The position numbers were made by a program, and so were the translations under genes. 64,000 bases of DNA from assembly GCF_014155765.1 (NCBI RefSeq), contig NZ_SCKT01000006.1, forward strand, positions 33,207-97,206, read 5' to 3'. The notes under the pieces are model-generated. The model saw only the letters and a program-made list of their open reading frames with translations. It had not been told where the DNA came from and searched no databases. This DNA comes from Pantoea dispersa (lineage in GTDB: Bacteria > Pseudomonadota > Gammaproteobacteria > Enterobacterales > Enterobacteriaceae). Shown here one piece after another: positions 36,201-45,529 of this stretch. Position 1 is the first letter of the stretch. Each line of letters opens with the position of its first letter.

Positions 36201-36899
36201 ATGTCGTCGAAAACCGCAGATGTGATCGCCGCCGCACTATGCGAACGGATTGAAAACGGAGAGTTTGTCACCAGACGATTGCCGGCCGAGCGCGCGTTGA
36301 GCGAACAATATTCCACCACGCGCATCACGCTGCGTGAAGCGCTTGGCCTGCTGGAAGCGCAGGGTGTCATCTACCGCGAACTGCGGCGCGGCTGGTTTAT
36401 TGCGCCGCCGCGCCTCATCTATAACCCGGCACATCACAGCCACTTTCACGCCATGGCGCTGCAGCAGGGGCGCATTGCCAGCACTGAGGTGATGGAGGCG
36501 CGCGAGGTGCCGGCGCAGCTGGCAATTGCGCGTCATCTGCAACTGCTGGAAGGCGATCAGGTGTACCGCATTCGCCGCCTCCGCCGCATTGATGGCCGCG
36601 CGGTGTTGTACGTCGAGCATTACCTCAATCCGGCCTTCTTTCCCGGTCTGCTGCGTGAAGATCTCACCCGCTCGCTGACCGATCTGTATGACCAGCGCTA
36701 CGGCATTCACTACGGCGGCGCACGGTTTACCATTGTGCCCGGTCCGCTTCCGGCGCGGGCGGCGCCCGCACTGAACGTGGCGAGCGGTACGCCCGGCCTG
36801 CTGATTACGCGTATCAACCGTGACCAGCATAAGCGGGTGATTGACTGCGACTGCGAGTACTGGCGTTATGACGCGCTGTGTGTTGATGTTGAGGTGTGA
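36201..36899 (+). CDS. GntR-family regulator with UTRA ligand domain
   Basis: Transcription regulator of 232 residues. The N-terminal winged helix is seen in RLPAERALSEQYSTTRITLR (about residues 25-44). The C-terminal UTRA domain has RIRRLRRIDGRAVLYVEHYL and ends RYDALCVDV. UTRA proteins sense small molecules, and PhnR-type members control phosphonate genes. The ATG at 36201 has GAGG nine bases before it; starts at 36186 or 36126 are possible but less supported. It is divergent from the ABC operon, so it probably controls it. Confidence 0.82.
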   Translation: MSSKTADVIAAALCERIENGEFVTRRLPAERALSEQYSTTRITLREALGLLEAQGVIYRELRRGWFIAPPRLIYNPAHHSHFHAMALQQGRIASTEVMEAREVPAQLAIARHLQLLEGDQVYRIRRLRRIDGRAVLYVEHYLNPAFFPGLLREDLTRSLTDLYDQRYGIHYGGARFTIVPGPLPARAAPALNVASGTPGLLITRINRDQHKRVIDCDCEYWRYDALCVDVEV

Positions 36900-36904
36900 T
36901 GTAT

Positions 36905-36920
36905 TGTGATTTAGATCACA
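36905..36920 (+). promoter_or_regulatory. CRP site upstream of psiE
   Basis: TGTGA-TTTAGA-TCACA is a perfect match to the CRP consensus half-sites. It lies 50 nt before the psiE start. E. coli psiE is repressed by cAMP-CRP and induced by PhoB. No Pho box is seen directly in front of psiE here. Confidence 0.88.
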
Positions 36921-36969
36921 TTACAGCATGATAGCGCCAGAAGAATCTCGTCATCTGAGGCGCAAAATA

Positions 36970-37380
36970 ATGACAACAAAACCAGCGGCGGGGCAGCTTA
37001 TTGCTTCGGTATTACAGTGGGTACTGAACATTGGCCTGGTGATTCTGGCCGTTATTCTGGTGGTGTTTCTTGGTAAAGAGACCATTCACCTGGCGAATGT
37101 GCTGTTCAGCACCGGTGAGCAGGCGTCCTCGTATCTGCTGATCGAAGGCATTGTGATCTACTTTCTCTATTTCGAGTTTATCGCGCTGATTGTGAAGTAT
37201 TTTCAGTCCGGCTTTCACTTTCCGCTGCGCTACTTCGTCTATATCGGTATCACGGCGATTATTCGTCTGATCATTGTCGACCATAAAAATCCTTTCGATA
37301 CGTTGTGCTACTCGGCGGCCATTTTGATTCTGGTGGTGACGCTGTGGCTGGCCAACAGTAACCGCCTGAAACGCGAGTAA
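36970..37380 (+). CDS. psiE: Phosphate-starvation-inducible protein PsiE
   Basis: Inner-membrane protein of 136 residues with about four helices. The family core [17 protein letters not shown]-like region and [20 protein letters not shown] are present. The ATG at 36970 gives the same length as E. coli PsiE; an upstream in-frame ATG at 36928 is less likely. Its function is unknown beyond phosphate-starvation induction. In E. coli it stands beside xylE and the mal regulon; here it is between the UTRA regulator and ubiC. Confidence 0.94.
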   Translation: MTTKPAAGQLIASVLQWVLNIGLVILAVILVVFLGKETIHLANVLFSTGEQASSYLLIEGIVIYFLYFEFIALIVKYFQSGFHFPLRYFVYIGITAIIRLIIVDHKNPFDTLCYSAAILILVVTLWLANSNRLKRE

Positions 37381-37472
37381 TTCCTCCCGCGACGCCAGCG
37401 TGGCACAAGCAGATGTGTCACGCTGAGCGCGGTGCGCTACACTAGGGCAACTTTTTTACCGGAGATGTCCTG

Positions 37473-37991
37473 ATGTCGCATGACGCGCTGCGCCAGTTAC
37501 GCGCACTGCACTGGCTGCCAGCCTCTTCCCCGTTACTTTCACCGCCGCTGCTTGACTGGCTGCTGGAAGAAGACTCAATGACGCGCCGCTTTGAGCAGCA
37601 CTGCCAGCAGGTTACCGTACAACTGCTGCGGGAAGCGTTCATTACCGCCGATGAGATGCCGCAGGAAGCGGCGTTTCTGCCTGCCGACACGCGCTTCTGG
37701 CTGCGTGAAATCGTGCTGTGCGGTGACAATGAACCCTGGCTGATTGGCCGAACCGTGGTGCCGGAGAGCACGCTGAACGGCCCGGAACAGATGCTGCAAA
37801 ATCTCGGCACGCGGCCACTGGGACGCTACCTGTTTTCCTCCTCGACGCTGAGCCGCGATTTTATCGATCCGGGCCAGATTGATGACCTGTGGGGACGCCG
37901 CTCGCGGCTGCGCCTGTCCGGCAAACCGCTGCTGTTAACTGAACTGTTTTTACCGGCGTCGCCGCTGTACCGCGCGCTGAAGCAAGGATAA
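37473..37991 (+). CDS. ubiC: Chorismate pyruvate-lyase UbiC
   Basis: Enzyme of 172 residues that splits chorismate into 4-hydroxybenzoate and pyruvate, the first step of ubiquinone synthesis. The family segments [36 protein letters not shown] and [21 protein letters not shown]-like end (here in two parts, [15 protein letters not shown] and LFLPASPLY) are present. It is followed six bases later by ubiA. Confidence 0.95.
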   Translation: MSHDALRQLRALHWLPASSPLLSPPLLDWLLEEDSMTRRFEQHCQQVTVQLLREAFITADEMPQEAAFLPADTRFWLREIVLCGDNEPWLIGRTVVPESTLNGPEQMLQNLGTRPLGRYLFSSSTLSRDFIDPGQIDDLWGRRSRLRLSGKPLLLTELFLPASPLYRALKQG

Positions 37992-37997
37992 CGCCCC

Positions 37998-38882
37998 GTG
38001 CAAAAGACTTTAACCATGAGCAAATGGCAGGCCTATAGTCGCCTGATGCGTATTGATAAACCGATTGGCACGCTGCTGCTGCTGTGGCCGACACTGTGGG
38101 CGCTGTGGCTATCCGGCATGGCGATTCCACCGCTGTCGGTGCTGCTGGTGTTCGTCCTTGGCGTGTTTGTGATGCGCGCGGCGGGCTGCGTGATTAATGA
38201 TTACGCCGACCGTAACGTCGACGGCCACGTGAAACGCACCGCCGCGCGACCGTTAGCCAGCGGCGCGGTAACGGAGAAAGAGGCGAAACTGCTGTTCGCC
38301 GGCCTCGGTCTGCTGGCGTTCCTGCTGGTGCTGACCATGAACCGCATGACCATTCTGCTGTCATTTGGCGGGCTGGCGCTGGCGTGGGTTTATCCCTTTA
38401 TGAAGCGTTATACCCATCTGCCGCAGGTGGTGCTGGGCGCGGCGTTTGGCTGGGCAATTCCGATGGGCTGGGCGGCGGTTAGTGAGTCCTTACCCTTTGT
38501 CTGCTGGCTGGTGTTTCTCGCCAATATTTGCTGGACGGTGGCTTATGACACCCAGTACGCCATGGTTGACCGCGACGACGATCTGAAGATTGGTGTGAAA
38601 TCCACGGCGATTCTTTTTGGGCGTTACGACAAGCTGATTATCGGGTTGTTACAGCTGGCCGCGCTGGGCCTGATGGCACTGGTGGGCATTTTACTGCATC
38701 TGAACGGTGCGTTTTACTGGTCGCTGCTGCTGGCGGGCGGGCTGTTTGTGCATCAGCAGAAACTGATTGCCGGGCGTGAACGTGAGCTGTGCTTCCAGGC
38801 ATTCCTTAACAACAACTACGTTGGTCTGGTGCTGTTTATTGGCGTGCTGCTTAATACCCAGCCGTTTGTTGCGCTGTTCTGA
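37998..38882 (+). CDS. ubiA: 4-Hydroxybenzoate octaprenyltransferase UbiA
   Basis: Membrane prenyltransferase of 294 residues that attaches the octaprenyl chain to 4-hydroxybenzoate. The two Asp-rich motifs are [14 protein letters not shown] and [13 protein letters not shown]; about nine helices are present. The GTG at 37998 is chosen because the resulting N-terminus aligns in length with E. coli UbiA; an ATG at 38016 is the alternative. It is co-transcribed with ubiC. Confidence 0.95.
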   Translation: MQKTLTMSKWQAYSRLMRIDKPIGTLLLLWPTLWALWLSGMAIPPLSVLLVFVLGVFVMRAAGCVINDYADRNVDGHVKRTAARPLASGAVTEKEAKLLFAGLGLLAFLLVLTMNRMTILLSFGGLALAWVYPFMKRYTHLPQVVLGAAFGWAIPMGWAAVSESLPFVCWLVFLANICWTVAYDTQYAMVDRDDDLKIGVKSTAILFGRYDKLIIGLLQLAALGLMALVGILLHLNGAFYWSLLLAGGLFVHQQKLIAGRERELCFQAFLNNNYVGLVLFIGVLLNTQPFVALF

Positions 38883-38961
38883 TGGTGGGGTGATTAACCC
38901 CGGCGGCGCGCCGGTCGCCGCATTGGGAGGCGCGTTCTTTTCACGCCTGAATTCTGACAAC

Positions 38962-39008
38962 GAAAACCGCGGCGCAATCTGGCGTGTGACAGATGCGCCG
39001 CGGTTTTC
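38962..39008. terminator. Bidirectional terminator between ubiA and plsB
   Basis: A perfect 15-bp stem: GAAAACCGCGGCGCA (38962-38976) pairs with TGCGCCGCGGTTTTC (38994-39008) around a 17-nt loop. Short A and T runs at both feet let it serve both convergent genes. Confidence 0.9.
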
Positions 39009-39017
39009 AGTCGTCCA

Positions 39018-41441
39018 TTAGTCGTGCGCCACGGCACTCTCAATGGTCAGACGGACATCGCTGGTGACCAGTTCGGCCAGCATCTGCCACATCATATTGG
39101 TACGTTCAGCATCCGCATCACCGGAATCACTGATATAGCCTTCATCACGCAGGGACAGCACCAGCGCGGTAAAGACTGCCTTGTCGAAGAACTCCGGCGC
39201 ATTGATACCGTGCAGCACTGACAGACGCTGAGCCAGCGTGCGGCTCTCTTTCTCCAGCGTGCCACGGTTAATGGTCGGCTTGGCGCTGAGAATGGCGAAG
39301 GTAATGGCGAAACGCTGCAGCGTTTCACGGATCCCGGCCGCCAGCAGCTGCAGCGTACGGTAACGCGCCGCACTCATTTTCAGCTGGCCTTCCTGTACGG
39401 TGATCAGTCCCTGCCGCGCCATTTCGGCGCAGAGCGCATTCAGCAGGGCCGGCAGTTCGGCACTGTCCCAGCGCAGGAACAGTTCGCTCTTCAGCATCGG
39501 ATAGACCAGGCTGACCTGACGCAGCAGTTCCGCCTCGCTGATCTCCCGATGCTGCTGCACGATAGCGGCAATCAGCGACGGCATCACCAGCATATGGTGG
39601 ATGTTGTTGCGATAGTAGGTCATCAGCACCGCCTGCTCGCGCGGCAGAATGATGATCTCGCCAATACTGTCCTGCTCGGTCTCGAACTTGTTCATGCCCA
39701 TGGCGTGATCGAGCAGCGCTTCAGCGCTGAGATCCGGCACGGTTGACTCGGGTGAGTACGGCACATTGCGCAGCAGCTGGGTGTAGCACTCCAGCTGTTC
39801 CGTCAGCTGTTCACGCGTCAGCGAACGCTGGCGCGATGCCAGCAGCGCGGTCACGCACAGGTTCATGGCGTTGGCCGCGCCGGCTTCGTTGATGCGTACC
39901 ATCAGACGTGCCGCGATATCGTTCACTACCGGCGTCATCCACGCCGGACGCTGAGGATCGATAGGGTCAATCGCGTCGCGCCACTCCGGAACCTGTTTGT
40001 TGAGATAGTTAACCAGCGACAGCGGCTCACCGAAGTTCACATAGCCCTGGCCGAGGTTACGCAGCTTGCGCAGGCCGCGCACCATCTGCATGAAGCCCTC
40101 TTTCTCTTTCGCGGCACCGCGCAGCTCTTTGGCATAAGTGCCGACTTCCATCACGTGCTCATAACCGATGTAGATTGGCACAAAGGTGATAGGACGGCTG
40201 CCGCCGCGCAGCAGCGCCTGTAACGTCATCGACAGCGTGCCGGTTTTCGGGTCGAGCAGACGGCCAGTACGTGAGCGCCCGCCTTCAACAAAATACTCAA
40301 CTGAATAGCCGCGGCTGAACAGCTCGCCCAGATACTCGCGGAACACCGTGGAGTAGAGCTTGTTGCCTTTGAAGGTACGACGAATAAAGAAGGCACCGAG
40401 GCGACGGAAAATCGGTCCGGCTGGCCAGAAATTGAGATTGATACCGGCAGCAATGTGAGGCGGCACCAGGCCCTGGTGATAGAGCACGTAGGACAGCAGC
40501 AGATAATCCATGTGGCTGCGGTGGCAGGGCACGTAAACAATTTCGTGACCATCCTGCGCCAGCTGGCGCACGCGTTCGCCGCCGTGCACGTTAATGCCCT
40601 GATAGAGCCGACTCCACAGCCAGCCCATTACACGGTCAGTCACGCGGATCGCTTCGTACGAGAAATCCGCCGCCACTTCTTCCATCATTTCGATGGCGTT
40701 CTGCTGCGCTTTTTCATGCGAAATCTTCTTGCTGCGCGCTTCGTCTTCAACCGCTTTCTCAATCGCTTTGGATTGCAGCAGCTTGTTGAACAGATCCTGG
40801 CGTGCCGGCAGACGCGGGCCGACGGCTGCCAGCCGCTGGCGGGCAAAATGAATGCGCGCGACACGTGCCAGTTTCTGCGCGATCGACTGATCGGTACCGT
40901 GTTCGGTGGCCATCTGACGCAGCGAAACCGTGGGCGAGAAGCGGACAAAGCTGTCGCGACCGTGCCACAGGATGGCAAAGAACTTCTGTATACCGTTAAG
41001 AATACGCAGATGTGGCGTCGGTTCGCCCTGAATTTCACGGCCTGGCGCACGGCCAAACATCACGGAAACCGGCAGCATCTGTACGTCCAGCGCCGCATTG
41101 TTGCGGTGCAGATCGAGGTAGTCATGGAAAAGCTTGACCGACTCCGGGTTCGCCACGAAATAGGGGAAGACGCGTGGCCCATCGTGAATAAATACGTGGC
41201 GCGGCAGCAGGGTGCCGTCAATCTCCAGCGGCGCCAGCGGATCCGGCAGATCGTGCTTCAGGCACTGTGCGCGTAGCGTGAGCAGGTCCGCCTTTGAATC
41301 ATAAGGCAAAACATACATCACCGGACGGGTCGGATCGATACCGTGTTCCGAGATCGGATCGGTCGGAATGACCTTACTTTTTACCAAAATAGAGAGTGGT
41401 AAATTCAACAATTTGTAATAGAGTTTACGCCAACCTGACAT
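39018..41441 (-). CDS. plsB: Glycerol-3-phosphate 1-O-acyltransferase PlsB
   Basis: Inner-membrane acyltransferase of 807 residues that makes lysophosphatidate in the first step of phospholipid synthesis. The catalytic HX4D motif is in [15 protein letters not shown]. Further acyltransferase blocks are [32 protein letters not shown] and [15 protein letters not shown]. The ATG at 41441 ([16 protein letters not shown]) gives the length of E. coli PlsB; the longer frame starting with TTG at 41468 is not needed. A sigma-E-type promoter lies upstream. Confidence 0.96.
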   Translation of the reverse strand: MSGWRKLYYKLLNLPLSILVKSKVIPTDPISEHGIDPTRPVMYVLPYDSKADLLTLRAQCLKHDLPDPLAPLEIDGTLLPRHVFIHDGPRVFPYFVANPESVKLFHDYLDLHRNNAALDVQMLPVSVMFGRAPGREIQGEPTPHLRILNGIQKFFAILWHGRDSFVRFSPTVSLRQMATEHGTDQSIAQKLARVARIHFARQRLAAVGPRLPARQDLFNKLLQSKAIEKAVEDEARSKKISHEKAQQNAIEMMEEVAADFSYEAIRVTDRVMGWLWSRLYQGINVHGGERVRQLAQDGHEIVYVPCHRSHMDYLLLSYVLYHQGLVPPHIAAGINLNFWPAGPIFRRLGAFFIRRTFKGNKLYSTVFREYLGELFSRGYSVEYFVEGGRSRTGRLLDPKTGTLSMTLQALLRGGSRPITFVPIYIGYEHVMEVGTYAKELRGAAKEKEGFMQMVRGLRKLRNLGQGYVNFGEPLSLVNYLNKQVPEWRDAIDPIDPQRPAWMTPVVNDIAARLMVRINEAGAANAMNLCVTALLASRQRSLTREQLTEQLECYTQLLRNVPYSPESTVPDLSAEALLDHAMGMNKFETEQDSIGEIIILPREQAVLMTYYRNNIHHMLVMPSLIAAIVQQHREISEAELLRQVSLVYPMLKSELFLRWDSAELPALLNALCAEMARQGLITVQEGQLKMSAARYRTLQLLAAGIRETLQRFAITFAILSAKPTINRGTLEKESRTLAQRLSVLHGINAPEFFDKAVFTALVLSLRDEGYISDSGDADAERTNMMWQMLAELVTSDVRLTIESAVAHD

Positions 41442-41532
41442 AGACAACTTGAAGCCTCTTGTTAGCAAAGCGCGGCAAGCATACCAGAAAGTGCGGCGAA
41501 GATCTGTGGCTGTGCCACCTCGCGCGCCCAGA

Positions 41533-41561
41533 CATTGACGTCAAAAACAGTTAAGGGTTCC
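41533..41561 (-). promoter_or_regulatory. Sigma-E promoter for plsB
   Basis: On the minus strand GGAACCC (41555-41561), a 16-nt spacer and TCAATG (41533-41538) match the sigma-E consensus GGAACTT-N16-TCAAA well. plsB belongs to the known sigma-E regulon of E. coli. The element also lies just before the divergent dgkA gene. Confidence 0.72.
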
Positions 41562-41566
41562 ACAAC

Positions 41567-41935
41567 ATGGCAAATAACGTCACCGGTTTCCTGAGAATCA
41601 TTAAAGCCGCCGGTTATTCCTGGCAGGGGCTGTGCGCTGCCTGGCAGCATGAAGCCGCTTTTCGCCAGGAGGCGATTGCCGCACTGGTCGCGGTTGCCAT
41701 TGCCTGCTGGCTGGATGTCGATGCCATCACGCGTGTGTTGCTGATTGGCTCGGTGGTGCTGGTGGTCATTGTTGAGATCCTTAACAGTGCCATCGAAGCC
41801 GTGGTGGACCGCATCGGTCAGGAGCGCCATCCGCTGGCAGGACGCGCCAAAGACATGGGCTCGGCGGCGGTACTGCTGGCTATCTTACTGGCTCTGTTTG
41901 TCTGGATCGCGCTGCTTTGGTCGCATTTGCGATAA
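41567..41935 (+). CDS. dgkA: Diacylglycerol kinase DgkA
   Basis: Membrane kinase of 122 residues with three helices that phosphorylates diacylglycerol to phosphatidate, recycling a by-product of membrane-derived oligosaccharide synthesis. The family signature EILNSAIEAVVDRIG contains the catalytic glutamates. It is divergent from plsB and precedes lexA, as in E. coli. Confidence 0.96.
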   Translation: MANNVTGFLRIIKAAGYSWQGLCAAWQHEAAFRQEAIAALVAVAIACWLDVDAITRVLLIGSVVLVVIVEILNSAIEAVVDRIGQERHPLAGRAKDMGSAAVLLAILLALFVWIALLWSHLR

Positions 41936-41997
41936 ACATTCCACATTCATCAAGCCGCTGATTTTTCCCTCTGTTTCGGTTTTCATTTCGCCAATAC

Positions 41998-42032
41998 CTG
42001 TATATACTCACAGCGACTGTATAAACAACCAG
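41998..42032 (+). promoter_or_regulatory. Two LexA (SOS) boxes upstream of lexA
   Basis: CTGTATATACTCACAG (41998-42013) and CTGTATAAACAACCAG (42017-42032) match the LexA consensus CTGT-N8-ACAG, the second with one base away. The pair, spaced as in E. coli lexA, gives autoregulation. Confidence 0.95.
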
Positions 42033-42040
42033 GGGGCGGG

Positions 42041-42655
42041 ATGAAAGCGTTAACCAGCAGGCAGCAACAGGTCTATGACCTGATTCGCGACCATATTAAT
42101 CAGACCGGCATGCCGCCAACGCGTGCTGAAATTGCTTCGCAACTGGGCTTCCGCTCGCCTAACGCTGCTGAAGAGCACCTGAAAGCGCTGGCGCGTAAAG
42201 GTGTCATTGAAATCGTCTCCGGTGCATCGCGCGGTATCCGCCTGCTGATGGAAGAAGAGGCGAGTGAAGGGCTGCCACTGATCGGTCGCGTCGCCGCCGG
42301 TGAACCGCTGCTGGCGCAGGAACATATCGAAGCCCACTATCAGGTCGACGCCAACCTGTTCAAACCCTCTGCCGATTTCCTGCTGCGCGTCAGCGGTATG
42401 TCGATGAAAGATATCGGCATTATGGACGGCGATCTGCTCGCGGTGCATAAAACACAGGAAGTGCGCAATGGCCAGGTGGTGGTTGCGCGTATTGATGATG
42501 AAGTCACGGTGAAACGCTGGAAGAAGCAGGGCGCGATTGTCCAGCTGCTGCCGGAAAACAATGATTTCCAGCCGATTGTCGTGGATACCCGTGAACAGTC
42601 GCTGACCGTGGAAGGGCTGGCCGTAGGCATCGTGCGCAACGGCGAGTGGCTCTGA
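42041..42655 (+). CDS. lexA: SOS repressor LexA
   Basis: Repressor of 204 residues. The N-terminal winged helix binds SOS boxes. The self-cleavage site is Ala86-Gly87 ([12 protein letters not shown]), with catalytic Ser121 (SGMSMKDIG) and Lys158 (TVKRW). RecA filaments trigger cleavage. It starts the lexA-dinF unit. Confidence 0.97.
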   Translation: MKALTSRQQQVYDLIRDHINQTGMPPTRAEIASQLGFRSPNAAEEHLKALARKGVIEIVSGASRGIRLLMEEEASEGLPLIGRVAAGEPLLAQEHIEAHYQVDANLFKPSADFLLRVSGMSMKDIGIMDGDLLAVHKTQEVRNGQVVVARIDDEVTVKRWKKQGAIVQLLPENNDFQPIVVDTREQSLTVEGLAVGIVRNGEWL

Positions 42656-42782
42656 AACCCGGTTGATCTCCCCCGCTGCGGCGGCGCTCGCGCGCTCGCG
42701 CGCTGGCCGCAGTCTGCTCTAATAATACTTTTGTTCCCGGCCCGTAAGGCGCTCGCTCAGGCCGACTACCGTAACCCTCGGG

Positions 42783-44117
42783 ATGGGGCTGATGCAGCTA
42801 TTTTCCTCCTCTGATAAAGCGCTGTGGCGACTGGCGCTGCCAATGATTCTCTCCAATATCACCGTGCCGCTGCTCGGCGTGGTCGATACCGCCGTGATTG
42901 GCCATCTTGATAGCCCGATCTACCTCGGCGGCGTGGCGGTGGGCACCACCGCGACCAGCTTCATCTTTATGCTGCTACTGTTTTTGCGCATGAGCACCAC
43001 CGGTTTAACGGCACAGGCGTTTGGTGCTGGCGACAAACAGGCGCTGGCGCGCGCGCTGACCCAGCCGCTATTGATCGCTCTGGCCGCGGGTCTGCTGCTG
43101 GCGCTACTGCGTTCTCCTGCCAGCAGCCTGGCGGCAACGCTGATGGGCGGCAGCGCGGAAGTCCAGCAGCAGGCGCAGATCTTCATTGAAATCCGCTGGC
43201 TGAGCGCACCGGCTACGCTGGCTAACCTGGTGATTCTCGGCTGGCTGCTGGGCGTGCAGTATGCGCGTGCGCCGATGGTTCTGCTGATTGTCGGAAACCT
43301 GGTCAACATCCTGCTCGATCTGCTGCTGGTGCTGAAACTGCACTGGGGCGTTGCCGGTGCTGCCGCCGCCACGGCGCTGGCCGAATACGTGACGCTGGCA
43401 GTGGGATTATGGATGGTGGCGCGCGTGCTGAAACTGCGCGGCATCGATTTCAAACTGCTGAAAAACAGCTGGCGCGGTGACGCGGCGCGGTTATTTCGCC
43501 TTAATCGCGACATCATGCTGCGCTCGCTCATGCTGCAGATTTGCTTTGCCTCACTGACCCTGCTGGGTGCACGCATCGGACCGGATGTGGTTGCGGTCAA
43601 TGCGGTGCTGTTGATGTTCCTGACGTTTACTGCCTATGCGCTGGACGGCTTTGCTTACGCGGTGGAAGCCTGCTCGGGTGAAGCGGTAGGGGCAAAAGAT
43701 CGCAGCCGGCTGCTGCTGATCTGGCATGCCGCCTGTCGTCAGGCGGGTATCGTTGCGCTGCTGTTTGCGCTTATTTATGCGCTCAGCGGGCCGCACATTG
43801 TTGCGCTGCTTACCTCGCTGCAGCCGCTGCGTGAGATGGCCGATCGCTTTCTGCTGTGGCAGGTGATTTTACCGCTGGTCGGCGTCTGGTGTTATCTGCT
43901 GGACGGCATGTTCATCGGCGCGACACGCGGCCGCGAAATGCGTAACAGCATGATCATGGCTGCAGCCGGTTTCGGCATCACTTTGCTAACGCTACCGTGG
44001 TTAGGGAATCACGGTTTATGACTGGCGATCACGGTGTTTCTGGCGCTGCGCGGCCTGACGCTGGGATGGATGTGGCGCCGCCACTGGCAGCGTGACAGCT
44101 GGTTCAGCCAGCCATAA
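42783..44117 (+). pseudogene. dinF: MATE-family transporter DinF, interrupted by an in-frame TGA
   Basis: SOS-linked MATE-family efflux protein. The frame is open for 412 residues and about eleven helices, from MGLMQLFSSSDKALWRLALP to LPWLGNHGL, and stops at TGA (44019-44021). The same frame continues LAITVFLALRGLTLGWMW and ends at TAA (44115-44117), giving 444 residues when the TGA is read through. The family has Trp at this position (NHxLWLALTVFLALRG, from memory), so one G-to-A change explains the stop. The truncated form lacks the last helix. A sequencing error or strain mutation is possible. The start could be 42792 instead of 42783. Confidence 0.85.
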
Positions 44118-44276
44118 GCGCAGCGCAGGTACCAGAATAATCTGTAATTCCGTGCACAATCCGAAGTGGCTACTATAATTATCTCAAACGGCGCAGATAA
44201 GCAGCGCGTTATATGGTTATTTCCGGCATTACATGAGAAATACACCATCTCACTCAGGAAGACGTGGAGGATTGTT

Positions 44277-44489
44277 ATGAACAAAGACGAAGCGAGCGGA
44301 AACTGGAAGCAGTTTAAAGGGAAGTTTAAAGAGAAATGGGGCAAGTTAACCGATGACGATTTGACCGTGATCGAAGGGAAACGCGATCAGCTGGTGGGTA
44401 AAATCCAGGAACGTTACGGTTACGCCAAAGATGAAGCTGAACGTGAATTGAAAGACTGGGAAAGTCAAAACAAAGATTACCGCTGGTAA
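44277..44489 (+). CDS. yjbJ: CsbD-family stress protein YjbJ
   Basis: Hydrophilic protein of 70 residues in the CsbD family (MNKDEASGNWKQFKGKFKEK). In E. coli it is abundant in stationary phase and under stress; the molecular role is unknown. The ATG at 44277 follows a strong GGAGG six bases before; the longer upstream frame from 44166 is not supported. Confidence 0.94.
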   Translation: MNKDEASGNWKQFKGKFKEKWGKLTDDDLTVIEGKRDQLVGKIQERYGYAKDEAERELKDWESQNKDYRW

Positions 44490-44559
44490 GTCTCCCGCTT
44501 TAAGGATGATGCTCCTACCCGCTGATCGTTACGATCGGCCTGGCATACGGACGTGCCAG

Positions 44560-45081
44560 TTACCCTTTACGCACCTTCCTCTTAGTTTCCACTTCATGAT
44601 CGTGATGACAGCTACCCGGCTGCGTGCAGGCCGCCACTTCGGCACAGTTTTCACACAGGCCGTGCGCCTCAATAACGCTATGACGTAAGGTAAAACCTGC
44701 CTGATCGGCCAACCCGGCAATGATCTTTTCCACGCCGTGCGCGTGCTTCTCACTGACGGCGGCACAGTTGTCGCACACCAGCATCACCGATGTGTGCGCC
44801 GGCTCGTCGAAATGGTGGCACACCACATAACTGTTATTTGACTCCACCCGATGAATAAATCCCTGCTCCAGCAGGAAATCCAGCGCGCGATAAATAGTTG
44901 GTGGTTTCGCCTGGGGTTCACTGATGCGCAGCTGGTCCAGCAAATCGTAAGCGCTAATGGAACCGTTCTGCTCCGCCATCAGGCGCAGCACTTCTGCGCG
45001 CTGCGTAGTGAGGCGCACGCCACGGTCAAGGCACAGAGATTCAGCCTGCGTGAGCAGTTGTTCGGGCGTGAGGTTTGGCAT
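44560..45081 (-). CDS. zur: Zinc uptake regulator Zur
   Basis: Fur-family repressor of 173 residues that, with zinc bound, shuts off zinc-uptake genes. The winged-helix region is LTTQRAEVLRLMAEQ and PPTIYRALDFLLEQGFIHR. The structural zinc pair is in CDNCAAVSEK, with further ligands ENCAEVAAC and the His-rich CHHDHEVE. The ATG at 45081 follows GGAG with seven-base spacing; upstream in-frame starts are less suitable. Confidence 0.93.
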   Translation of the reverse strand: MPNLTPEQLLTQAESLCLDRGVRLTTQRAEVLRLMAEQNGSISAYDLLDQLRISEPQAKPPTIYRALDFLLEQGFIHRVESNNSYVVCHHFDEPAHTSVMLVCDNCAAVSEKHAHGVEKIIAGLADQAGFTLRHSVIEAHGLCENCAEVAACTQPGSCHHDHEVETKRKVRKG

Positions 45082-45529
45082 AAGCATTCTCCAGGTGATG
45101 GGTGATGTTATTTTATCACACAAACTTTTACGCTGCTGCCATTGCTTTTTTACCTTATATCATCCAGGAAATGTCAGGCTTTCAGCCACTTATCTGCCGC
45201 GTTGCGTCCTGGTACCTCCTTCTGTTAAGCCATGCTTTTCCTTCCTGGGTTTTTTCTCACAGGTTTACCCATCTTTTTGCTTTGCAACTCACTGACTTAG
45301 TGGCTATGGTTCAAAAGGTTTTAAGTAATTTCTGGCATCAATTTAGCTGACGTTCATATTTCTGCATAAAACAACAGCAGAATGGTGCGGGCGTGACCAA
45401 TTCTGCGAATAGCAATGCTAATTCCTTTCAATTCACAGCAATAAAGCGTTAGCCAGCGTTCAGAATAGGGCTAATAAACTATTCCGTCGTAGAGACAGTC
45501 CACGACAATTAAAAGGTGATGGCAGACTC
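45082..45529. other. Intergenic region between zur and the TraF-family gene
   Basis: About 450 nt without a supported gene, lower in GC than its surroundings. It contains a Zur-box-like dyad next to zur. An imperfect inverted repeat CAGAATGGT (45378-45386) with ACCAATTCTG (45396-45405) lies about 120 nt before the next gene. No other structure is evident. Confidence 0.5.
45106..45120. promoter_or_regulatory. Candidate Zur-box-like dyad upstream of zur
   Basis: TGTTAT-TTT-ATCACA resembles the core of Zur operators (TGTTAT-N3-ATAACA) with one mismatch. It would allow autoregulation, which is not established for E. coli zur. Weak evidence. Confidence 0.3.

Noticed and set aside
44019-44021. TGA in dinF as a selenocysteine or programmed readthrough codon
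   Set aside because: The family has Trp here and a single G-to-A change explains it. No selenoprotein relationship is known for MATE transporters.
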